Shown here: piece by piece, positions 57,028 through 64,000 of the stretch
Layout of the letters: each line of letters starts with the position of its first letter
Numbering within the stretch: position 1 is the stretch's first letter
DNA from: Accumulibacter sp.
GTDB lineage: Bacteria; Pseudomonadota; Gammaproteobacteria; Burkholderiales; Rhodocyclaceae
Assembly (NCBI RefSeq): GCF_029255285.1
Contig: NZ_JAPUVI010000098.1
Coordinates: forward strand, 1-64,000
Direction of reading: 5' to 3'
Length of the DNA: 64,000 bases
Notes under the pieces: generated by a model
The model's input: the letters and a program-made list of their open reading frames with translations, nothing else
What the model was told of the DNA's origin: nothing
Databases searched by the model: none
Program-made: the position numbers and the translations under genes

Positions 57028-59013
57028 TCATCGCGCCTTGGCGAGCATGGCCCGCAGCGCCGCCAGGCGATCGGCGCCAGTCGCCTTGTTCGCGACAGCC
57101 TCCTCGCCGCCGCCGGAAAAGCGCAGATCGTCACGACCCAGTTCGTCGATGAAACGCGAGCCCTGACAGGCGACCCGTTCGCGCCCCTGCTGGCGCTTCT
57201 CGGCATAACTCAGATGCAGCGAGCGTTGCGCTCGTGTAATGCCGACGTACATCAGGCGGCGCTCTTCCTCGATCCGCTGGTCGGCCTCGGCTTCACGGTG
57301 CGGCAGAATGCCTTCCTCGACACCGATCAGAAAGACGTGCCGGAACTCCAGGCCCTTGGCGGCGTGCAGCGTCGACAAACGTACCGCATCGAGGTCGGCA
57401 TCCTGTTTGTCGAGCCTGTTGAGCAGCGCCATCGTCTGCGTCAACTCAATGAGGGTTTTTCCCTCCTCGTCGCCTTTCTTGCCCAGCCAGTCGCAGAACT
57501 CCCTCACGTTCGCCAGTTTCGCACGCGCGGCACGTGCCTCGTCATGTTCGAACAGCCACGCTTCGTAGGCGATTGCCGCGACGAGGTCGGTCAGCAGCAC
57601 CGCCGGCGGCTCGGCGGCGGCGCGCGCGCGCAAGCGCTCGATGAAGGCACAGAATTCGAGTAGCGGGGCCAGTTGCCGCGCCGACACCCGTGGCACGAAA
57701 CCCTGTTCGCCGGCCGCTTCGAACAATGAACGGCGGCGTTCACCCGCATAGGCGCCGAGCGCCTGCAGCGTGGTGACTCCGACGCCACGCCTGGGGGTGG
57801 CGACGGCGCGAAGGAAGGCCGGATCGTCATCGCCGTTGGCAAGCAGACGCAAGTACGAGGTGATGTCCTTGATCTCGCTTTTCTCGAAGAAGGATTGTCC
57901 GCCCGACAGCAGGTAGGGAATGCGTTGCTGGCGCAACTGTTGTTCGAGGGCACGCGCCTGGAAATTACCGCGGTAGAGGATCGCGTAGTCGCGAAAAGCA
58001 CCGCCATGCTCGAAGCGATGCGCCTGCAGCTTCATCACCACCGACTCGGCCTCCTTTTCGCTGTCCCGGCAAATACTGACGGTGATCGGGTCGCCATGGC
58101 CGAGGTTGGACCACAGTTTCTTGTCGAACAGTTTCTCGTTGTGTCCGATCAGCGCGTTGGCCGCCTTGAGGATGCGCACCGTCGAGCGATAGTTCTGCTC
58201 GAGCTTGATCAACCTGAGGTTCGGGTAGTCGTCTGCCAATCCGCGCAGGTTCGCAATGTCGGCGCCGCGCCAGCCGTAGATCGCCTGGTCGTCGTCGCCG
58301 ACGGCGGTGAATGCCGCACGCGGCCCAGCAAGCAGCCGGAGCAAACGGTATTGCGCGGCATTGGTGTCCTGGTATTCGTCTATCAACAGGTAACGCAGGC
58401 GATTCTGCCACTTGTCGCGTACTGCCGGAAAGTCCTCGAAGAGCGCCACCGGCAGTGCGATCAGGTCGTCGAAATCGACCGCCTGATAAGCGCGCAGCGT
58501 GGCCGCATAACTGGCGAAAACCTGGGCGGCCAGCACCTCGCTTGCGCCGCACGCCTGCCTGCGCGCCTGGTCCGGGGACAACAAAGCACTTTTCCAGCGC
58601 GAAATCAGCCCCTGCAGCTTGCGGATGCCGCTTTTGTCGACACTGCCAGCCAGGTCGGCAAGAATGGAGAAGCAGTCTCCAGCGTCTAGAATCGAGAAGT
58701 TCGGCTTGTAGCCGAGCATCGCCGCCTCTTCGCGCATGATGCGCACGCCGAGGGCGTGAAAGGTCGAAATCGTCAGGCCGTTGACCTGCCTTCCGGAAAG
58801 CAGTCTGGCGACCCGTTCCTGCATTTCCCGCGCCGCCTTGTTGGTGAAGGTGATGGCGGCGATGTGACCCGGGCTGACGCCGCAGGAATCGATCAGATAA
58901 GCGATTTTCTCCGTGATGACGCGTGTCTTGCCGGAACCGGCCCCGGCAAGAACCAGCAGCGGGCCGTCGAGATAGCGGACGGCTTCGCGTTGCGGCGAAT
59001 TGAGTGGAGACAT
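57028..59013 (-). CDS. rep: ATP-dependent DNA helicase Rep
   Basis: The protein has 661 residues, the right size for Rep. Superfamily 1 helicase motifs are complete: Ia TFTNKAAREMQERV, I GAGSGKTRV, II LLIDEYQDTN, III VGDDDQAIYGWRGAD, IV LEQNYRS, V TLHAAKGLEF, VI YVGITRAQRSL. Rep unwinds 3'-5' and helps restart replication forks. It starts MSPLNSPQREAVRYLDGP, converging on the cytochrome gene. Confidence 0.93.
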   Translation of the reverse strand: MSPLNSPQREAVRYLDGPLLVLAGAGSGKTRVITEKIAYLIDSCGVSPGHIAAITFTNKAAREMQERVARLLSGRQVNGLTISTFHALGVRIMREEAAMLGYKPNFSILDAGDCFSILADLAGSVDKSGIRKLQGLISRWKSALLSPDQARRQACGASEVLAAQVFASYAATLRAYQAVDFDDLIALPVALFEDFPAVRDKWQNRLRYLLIDEYQDTNAAQYRLLRLLAGPRAAFTAVGDDDQAIYGWRGADIANLRGLADDYPNLRLIKLEQNYRSTVRILKAANALIGHNEKLFDKKLWSNLGHGDPITVSICRDSEKEAESVVMKLQAHRFEHGGAFRDYAILYRGNFQARALEQQLRQQRIPYLLSGGQSFFEKSEIKDITSYLRLLANGDDDPAFLRAVATPRRGVGVTTLQALGAYAGERRRSLFEAAGEQGFVPRVSARQLAPLLEFCAFIERLRARAAAEPPAVLLTDLVAAIAYEAWLFEHDEARAARAKLANVREFCDWLGKKGDEEGKTLIELTQTMALLNRLDKQDADLDAVRLSTLHAAKGLEFRHVFLIGVEEGILPHREAEADQRIEEERRLMYVGITRAQRSLHLSYAEKRQQGRERVACQGSRFIDELGRDDLRFSGGGEEAVANKATGADRLAALRAMLAKAR

Positions 59014-59184
59014 CGAGGCAGACGGCCGAAGGCGGGGGGCGCGATTCTAGCACGCGACGCGGCGACCTGGTGGCGACGACCGCCGATGGGCGATCCGCCG
59101 GGTCGCTCACCGCCCTTGTCAGCCCGACGGATTCGTCGGACCATAGCGCGTTTGGCCCTACGGCTTTCCCCACCGAGTACCGCC

Positions 59185-60342
59185 ATGCCCCTGCTCCACC
59201 GCCTGTCGATCGCCCTCGCCGTACTTCTGTTGCTCGCCGCCGGCGTGTGGTGGGTTTCGCGACCGCAGCCGGTAGCCGTCGTGCTCAAGGAGATCGAACT
59301 CGGCCAAGTCGAATCGACACTGGCCAACACGCGAGCCGGAACGGTAGAAGCGTGCCAGCGGACCAAACTGTCCACCATCAGCGGTGGCCGCATCGAGCGG
59401 CTGACGGTGAAGGAGGGAGATCGCGTGCGCCGGGGGCAGCTGCTGATGAAGCTGTGGAACGACGATCAGCAGGCACAGAGCGCCCTGGCCGTGTCGCAGG
59501 TGGCGACGGCACGCCATCGGGTCAGCGAAGCCTGCGCCATGGCCGCCAACGCCGAGCGCGAGGCCGAGCGTCAATCGGCCTTGCGCGCCCGCGGCTTCGT
59601 CTCGGGGGCGCGTGAGGACAGCGCGCGCAGCGAAGCGCTGGCCAAGCGTGCCGGCTGTCAGGCGGCGCGCGCCGACGTCGCGCAAACCGAGGCCAAGGTC
59701 AGCCTGACACGAGTCGAGCAGGGACGAACGGTGCTTTACGCGCCCTTCGACGGGACGATCGCCAAGATCGTCGGCGAGGTCGGCGAGTACTCGACACCTT
59801 CTCCGCCCGGCGTGCCGACACCACCGGCAATCGACCTGATCGACGATTCGTGCCTGTACGTCAAGGCACCGATGGACGAAGTCGACGCGCCAAAGATCGT
59901 CGCCGGGCAGCCGGTGCGCATCAGTCTCGACGCGCTGCCGAAACAGTCCTTCCCTGGTCGCGTCAAGCGCGTCGCGCCCTACGTCTCGGCGGTCGAGAAA
60001 CAGGCGCGCACGGTCGACATCGAAGCCGTTTTCGACGACCCGGCCGCACCCGGCAAGTTGCTGGTCGGTTACAGCGCCGACATCGAGGTGATCCTCGCCG
60101 TCCGTCAGCAGGTGGTCCGCGTGCCGACCTCGGCGCTGCTCGAGGGCGGCCGCGTTCTGGTGGCGGCGGCCGACGGCCGGCTCGAGGAACGCCAGGTGAA
60201 GACCGGCCTCGCCAACTGGGAATATACCGAGGTGCTGACAGGCCTGGTGGCCGGCGAGCGCGTCGTCACCTCGCTCGAACGTGCCGGCGTCAAGGCCGGG
60301 GCAAACTACATAGTGGATAGCAAACCGGCAAGTGGTCGATGA
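59185..60342 (+). CDS. Periplasmic adaptor (HlyD/MFP family) of the second MacB-like exporter
   Basis: The protein has 385 residues from ATG 59185 (MPLLHRLSIALAVLLLLAAG), a membrane anchor. It has a lipoyl half (ISGGRIERLTVKEGDRVRRG) and an unusually Cys-containing coiled-coil hairpin (SEACAMAANAEREAERQSAL, AKRAGCQAARADVAQTEAK). The second lipoyl half (LYAPFDGTIAKIVGEVGEYS) and beta-barrel follow. It overlaps the ATPase start by four bases; the order is adaptor-ATPase-permease, different from the first system in the window. Confidence 0.88.
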   Translation: MPLLHRLSIALAVLLLLAAGVWWVSRPQPVAVVLKEIELGQVESTLANTRAGTVEACQRTKLSTISGGRIERLTVKEGDRVRRGQLLMKLWNDDQQAQSALAVSQVATARHRVSEACAMAANAEREAERQSALRARGFVSGAREDSARSEALAKRAGCQAARADVAQTEAKVSLTRVEQGRTVLYAPFDGTIAKIVGEVGEYSTPSPPGVPTPPAIDLIDDSCLYVKAPMDEVDAPKIVAGQPVRISLDALPKQSFPGRVKRVAPYVSAVEKQARTVDIEAVFDDPAAPGKLLVGYSADIEVILAVRQQVVRVPTSALLEGGRVLVAAADGRLEERQVKTGLANWEYTEVLTGLVAGERVVTSLERAGVKAGANYIVDSKPASGR

Positions 60343-61064
60343 ACTCCGAACTGATCGAGCTTGCCGGCATCGAGCGCGTCTTCCGCCTTGGCGACAGCGA
60401 GGTGCACGCGCTGCGCCGGCTCGACGTCTCGATCGGGGCCGGCGAATACGTCGCCGTGATGGGCCCGTCCGGCTCCGGCAAATCGACGCTGCTCAACCTC
60501 CTCGGCCTGCTCGACCGCCCCGACGGCGGCGTCTATCGTCTCGCCGGCCGCGACGTCACGACCTTGTCGGCCGAAGAACAGGCGCGTGTGCGCAGCGAGC
60601 AGATCGGCTTTGTTTTCCAGAGCTTTCACCTGGTGCCGCGGCTCAGCGCGGCCGAAAACATCGCGCTGCCGATGATCCTGGCCGGGATTGCACCGGCGCA
60701 GCGCGCCGAACGGGTCGCCCGCGCGCTGTGCGACTACGGGCTGGAAAACCGCGCCGATCATCGTCCCGACCAACTTTCCGGCGGCCAGCGCCAACGTGTC
60801 GCGATCGCCCGTGCGACGATCATGCGGCCGGCAGTGATCCTGGCCGACGAACCGACTGGCAACCTCGATCGCGCCACCGGCGAAGAGGTGATGCGTCTGC
60901 TCGAAGAACTCAACGGACGCGGCGTAACGCTGATCGTCGTCACCCACGACGGCGGTCTAGGCGCGCGCGCGCCACGCCAGTTGCTGATGGAGGACGGCAC
61001 CTTGCGGCACGACCGCCGACGCCTGGCCGAGGAAGCCGCGGATCCATGCGCACGACCGACCTGA
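60339..61064 (+). CDS. ABC exporter ATP-binding protein, MacB/LolD type
   Basis: The protein has 241 residues. Walker [16 protein letters not shown]-loop [17 protein letters not shown], signature [14 protein letters not shown], Walker [17 protein letters not shown]-loop VTHDGG. It overlaps the adaptor by 4 bases (ATGA) and the permease by 19. Confidence 0.92.
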   Translation: MNSELIELAGIERVFRLGDSEVHALRRLDVSIGAGEYVAVMGPSGSGKSTLLNLLGLLDRPDGGVYRLAGRDVTTLSAEEQARVRSEQIGFVFQSFHLVPRLSAAENIALPMILAGIAPAQRAERVARALCDYGLENRADHRPDQLSGGQRQRVAIARATIMRPAVILADEPTGNLDRATGEEVMRLLEELNGRGVTLIVVTHDGGLGARAPRQLLMEDGTLRHDRRRLAEEAADPCARPT

Positions 61065-62254
61065 TTCGCTTCGCGCGTGGCGCGGCGACCGGCAACCCCT
61101 TGCGTACCACCTTGCTGGTCCTGGCGATGGCGATCGGTGTCGCGGCTGTCGTCGTCCTGACGGCGCTCGGCGACGGTGCGCGACGTTACGTCCTGAACGA
61201 GTTTTCCTCGATTGGCAGCAATCTGGTGATCGTCCTGCCCGGACGCTCGCAGACCGGCGGCTTCAACCCGGGCAACGCGGTCACCAGCACGCCGCGCGAC
61301 CTGACCATCGACGACGCGCAGGCGCTGCTGCGCGCCAGCGCCGTGTACCGTGCCGCGCCGCTCGCCGTCGGCACTTCGGAAATCAGCGCCGGCGGCAAGC
61401 TGCGTGAGGTGACGGTCGCCGGAACGACGGCCGAGTTCATCGAGGTGCGTCGCCTGGCCCTCGCCCAGGGGCGCTTTCTGCCATCGGGCGACTGGCGGCG
61501 CGGCGCCTCGGAAGCCGTCATCGGCGCCAAGATCCGCGACGAGATGTTCGGTCGCGGACCTGCGCTCGGGCAAGTGGTGCGCGTCGGCGACCGGCGTTTC
61601 CGTGTCGTCGGCATCCTCGCCGCGAGCGGCCAGGGACTGGGGATGAACACCGACGAACTGGTGATCGTTCCGGTTGCGCTGGCACAAGCGATGTTCAACA
61701 GCAACACGCTTTTCCGCATTCTGGTCGAAGCGACGAGTCGCGAGGCCATCGAGCCGGCCAAGGCGCAGGTCACCGAAATCCTCCGGCTGCGCCACGAGGG
61801 CGAACTGGACGTGACGATCATCACCCAGGACGCCGTGCTCGCCACCTTCGACCGCCTGCTCGGAACCATGACGCTGGCGGTGGCGGGAATCGCGGCGATC
61901 AGCCTGGCGGTAGCCGGCATCCTGGTAATGAACGTGATGCTCGTCTCGGTCGCGCAGCGCACCGCCGAGATCGGCCTGCTCAAGGCGCTCGGCGCCACCG
62001 GAGTGACGATAGGCAAGGCTTTTCTCACCGAGGCAGCGATGCTCTCGGTGGCCGGCGCCGTGCTCGGCTTTGCGCTCGGTCACGCCGGAGCCGCGATCAT
62101 CCGACAACTCTACCCCGCCTACCCGGCATTTCCGCCGGGCTGGGCGGTGCTCGCCGGGCTAGGCACGGCACTGCTGACCGGCATTCTCTTCGGCGTCTTG
62201 CCGGCGCGCCAGGCAGCGCGGCTCGATCCCGTGCAGGCGCTGGCCAAGCGCTGA
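61046..62254 (+). CDS. MacB-type ABC permease
   Basis: The protein has 402 residues from ATG 61046, inside the end of the ATPase gene. N-terminal TM ([20 protein letters not shown]), then the MacB periplasmic domain ([37 protein letters not shown]). Three C-terminal TMs follow around [20 protein letters not shown], ending [17 protein letters not shown]. This is the complete third part of the second exporter. Confidence 0.9.
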   Translation: MRTTDLIRFARGAATGNPLRTTLLVLAMAIGVAAVVVLTALGDGARRYVLNEFSSIGSNLVIVLPGRSQTGGFNPGNAVTSTPRDLTIDDAQALLRASAVYRAAPLAVGTSEISAGGKLREVTVAGTTAEFIEVRRLALAQGRFLPSGDWRRGASEAVIGAKIRDEMFGRGPALGQVVRVGDRRFRVVGILAASGQGLGMNTDELVIVPVALAQAMFNSNTLFRILVEATSREAIEPAKAQVTEILRLRHEGELDVTIITQDAVLATFDRLLGTMTLAVAGIAAISLAVAGILVMNVMLVSVAQRTAEIGLLKALGATGVTIGKAFLTEAAMLSVAGAVLGFALGHAGAAIIRQLYPAYPAFPPGWAVLAGLGTALLTGILFGVLPARQAARLDPVQALAKR

Positions 62255-62279
62255 TCCACCCGGCAAAACGCCATTGTGC

Positions 62280-63179
62280 CTACATCCGGGCCTCGCCCGC
62301 GTCAATCCGCTTCACTCGCCGCCAAGCGTCGACCAGCAGAGCCGACAAGGCACCGACCAACAGCCCTCCGACCAAGCCCCCGACGATGAGCAGAATTCTG
62401 TTTGGCGAAACCGGCTTGTCCGCCACGAAAGGCGCTTCGATCGCCCTCGCCGATTGCGTCGCCGGAGGCAACAAAGCCGTTTCGTAGGCCATTATCGCCT
62501 GGCGCGCAGCATACACCTCGGCCTGTTTCTGAACGTACAGCGACGCGATCAGCGCAACCTGTGTGAATTGATCATCCCGCGGAGCTTTCATAGCGGAGAT
62601 TTTCTCGAGTTTCTCCAACTCGCGCTCCGCACTGGCGAGTTTCTCTTTGGTGATCGCCAAGTCGGCGCTCATCTTATCCACCACCGGCTTCGAGATGTCG
62701 GCCTGCCGCCTTGCCAGTTCCGCAACCGCGGCCTCGGCGATTGTCTTCGCTCTCTCCGGACTGCCAGCCCGCGCCTTCAACTCGATCAGGGGCGCCGTCA
62801 CCGTTGCTCTGAGTATCTGCACCGACAAATATTTCGTCGTGGCGAACGGAGAGCGCGACAAGGCGTCGCTCCACTCTTGGTCGCCGAGACTTTGCGCCAG
62901 CGCGAACTGAAAGGAAGCGGCTTTCATTCGCTCGACAGCCTGAGCGGGCGGCTCAACAAGCAGCGGGGTGTTCTGTGCAACCTGCCCAATCTGCCCAATC
63001 TGCCCCACCTGAATGACGGCAATGGCTTCGTAGGTCGCCGGGAGAAAGGCAATCGCCAAGCCCGCCCCGGCCACCCCTAGGACGGCACCGCCAAGTACGT
63101 AGTACCAACCGACCAACAACCTGGCCCACAGAGTCATCTCTTGCAGATCTTCGCCCGGCAGCACCCCGTTTTCACTCAT
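62280..63179 (-). CDS. Wzz/chain-length-determinant family protein
   Basis: The protein has 299 residues from ATG 63179 (MSENGVLPGEDLQEMTLWAR). TM1 (VLGGAVLGVAGAGLAIAFL) and TM2 near the C-terminus (ILLIVGGLVGGLLVGALSAL) flank a periplasmic helical region with a coiled coil (ITKEKLASAERELEKLEKIS). This is the Wzz/PCP layout that sets O-antigen or EPS length. A 9-base repeat just after TM1 gives the VGQIGQIGQVAQ stretch. It lies 22 bases after the CapD-type gene, so is cotranscribed with it. Confidence 0.85.
   Translation of the reverse strand: MSENGVLPGEDLQEMTLWARLLVGWYYVLGGAVLGVAGAGLAIAFLPATYEAIAVIQVGQIGQIGQVAQNTPLLVEPPAQAVERMKAASFQFALAQSLGDQEWSDALSRSPFATTKYLSVQILRATVTAPLIELKARAGSPERAKTIAEAAVAELARRQADISKPVVDKMSADLAITKEKLASAERELEKLEKISAMKAPRDDQFTQVALIASLYVQKQAEVYAARQAIMAYETALLPPATQSARAIEAPFVADKPVSPNRILLIVGGLVGGLLVGALSALLVDAWRRVKRIDAGEARM
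62978..63013. repeat. Four 9-bp direct repeats inside the wzz-like gene
   Basis: Units caacctgcc, caatctgcc, caatctgcc and ccacctgaa, read on the plus strand, encode GQ(I/V) triplets. Gain or loss of a unit changes three residues without breaking the frame. Confidence 0.75.
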
Positions 63180-63201
63180 CGATCCCGATTCCCAAGAACG
63201 T

Positions 63202-64000
63202 TCAATGCACAACCGCGCCAGCCTTGGCGGTTCTGGCCATGGCGCGCCACAGCAGTTCGTCATCGCCATGCCTGGCCGGAGCATACTCCTCGACCAGCGA
63301 AGCCAGGATGGTCAGCACCTTGTCATAATCCAAATCCCGGCTGGCCGTCTCCAGTTGCTCCAACCGTTCACTCAGCAGCGTCCACGGCAGTTCCTGCTCG
63401 TAAGCCCGCATGATCAGCGGGTGCGAGGTGCCTTCGACGTTCTCGCCGATCAGCAACTCCTCGTACAGCTTTTCACCTGGGCGAAGACCAACCACCTCGA
63501 TCGCGATGTCGCCGTCCGGATGCGCCTGGTCACGCAACTCCAGCCCACTCAGATGCACCATGCGGCGAGCGAGGTCGAGGATTCTAACCGGTTTGCCCAT
63601 GTCCAACACGTACACTTCACCCCCCTGACCCATCGAACCCGCCTGTATCACGAGTTGTGCGGCCTCGGGAATGGTCATGAAGTAACGCGTTATCTCGGTA
63701 TGCGTCAGCGTGATCGGCCCGCCCGCCGCGATCTGTTTGCGGAACAGCGGCACCACCGAACCAGAGGAGCCCAGCACATTGCCGAAGCGCACCATGCAGA
63801 AACGGGTGACGCCCCCTTGACGCGCCAGCGCCTGCAGGATCAGTTCGGCCAGCCGTTTGCTGGCGCCCATCACATTGGTCGGGCGGACGGCTTTGTCGGT
63901 CGAGATCAGGACGAAAGTCTCCACGCCGGCCGCCAGCGCCGCCTCCGCCAACCGCCGCGTGCCTACGGCATTGTTGCGAATCCCTTCGATGGGATTGTGT
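63202..64000 (-). CDS. CapD/WbpM/PglF-type nucleotide-sugar epimerase/dehydratase, C-terminal part
   Basis: The frame is open to the right edge, so ~265 C-terminal residues are visible. [20 protein letters not shown] with ASKRLAE gives the family's STDK and the M-x3-K (MGASK) form that replaces the usual Y-x3-K of extended SDRs. [39 protein letters not shown] and [14 protein letters not shown] are also diagnostic. The family converts UDP-GlcNAc-type sugars at the start of EPS, O-antigen or glycoprotein glycan synthesis. The N-terminal membrane part lies outside the window. Confidence 0.9.
   Translation of the reverse strand, partial: HNPIEGIRNNAVGTRRLAEAALAAGVETFVLISTDKAVRPTNVMGASKRLAELILQALARQGGVTRFCMVRFGNVLGSSGSVVPLFRKQIAAGGPITLTHTEITRYFMTIPEAAQLVIQAGSMGQGGEVYVLDMGKPVRILDLARRMVHLSGLELRDQAHPDGDIAIEVVGLRPGEKLYEELLIGENVEGTSHPLIMRAYEQELPWTLLSERLEQLETASRDLDYDKVLTILASLVEEYAPARHGDDELLWRAMARTAKAGAVVH

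Overview
The window is about 64 kb of GC-rich bacterial chromosome, read as a betaproteobacterium of the Rhodocyclales, probably Candidatus Accumulibacter-like. The support is gene order and content: hfq-hflX-hflK-hflC-DUF2065-hisZ-purA, radC-rpmB-rpmG, hemA-prfA-prmC-grxD, argH followed by a Ser/Thr kinase, a MaoC-phosphate acetyltransferase fusion next to ackA and fabI, and two PEP-CTERM proteins. The taxon is an inference; there is no rRNA gene, and I saw no tRNA gene or CRISPR array.

Layout. 1-2340: end of a TPR-repeat gene, a TIR-domain membrane protein overlapping it, and an SH3-like protein (possible conflict/NAD-hydrolase locus). 2497-5831 (-): a complete periplasmic adaptor/permease/ATPase exporter. 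6198-8364: a SLATT-like two-TM protein with a PEGA-like tail and an HD-GYP response regulator. 8584-19131: housekeeping (aroG, rpmG, rpmB, radC, two unknowns, purA, hisZ, DUF2065, hflC, hflK, hflX, hfq). 19216-23807: a ThiF/E1-like plus nitroreductase pair divergent from two tandem FtsX-type permeases. 24083-29006: PEP-CTERM esterase, argH, kinase with cyclic-nucleotide domain, small lipoprotein, AhpD-like protein behind a palindromic operator. 29072-40621: grxD, prmC, prfA, hemA, Ysc84-like protein, pta, ackA, fabI, ppc.

40697-46479 is a degraded array of rhs (YD-repeat polymorphic toxin) modules, all on the minus strand. It contains two toxin tips, each followed by a 4-base-overlapping putative immunity gene, plus two further rhs fragments without tips. 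A roughly 65-bp repeat occurs three times at module boundaries. Nearly all rhs reading frames carry nonsense or single-base frameshift lesions, while both immunity frames are intact.

46560-48592 is a MoxR ATPase/VWA pair. 48646-55337 is a divergent cluster that looks like glycan or small-molecule decoration: a stand-alone adenylation enzyme and two methyltransferases on one strand; an acetyltransferase, a glycosidase-like propeller and an FkbM methyltransferase on the other. A PEP-CTERM gene with an in-frame TGA, a cytochrome c, rep, a second complete MacB-like exporter, a Wzz protein and the end of a CapD/WbpM-type epimerase-dehydratase finish the window; the last two mark the start of an exopolysaccharide or O-antigen locus.

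The parts most worth following up are the TPR-TIR pair, the SLATT protein, the ThiF/nitroreductase plus orphan permease neighbourhood, the rhs array and the adenylation/methyltransferase cluster.
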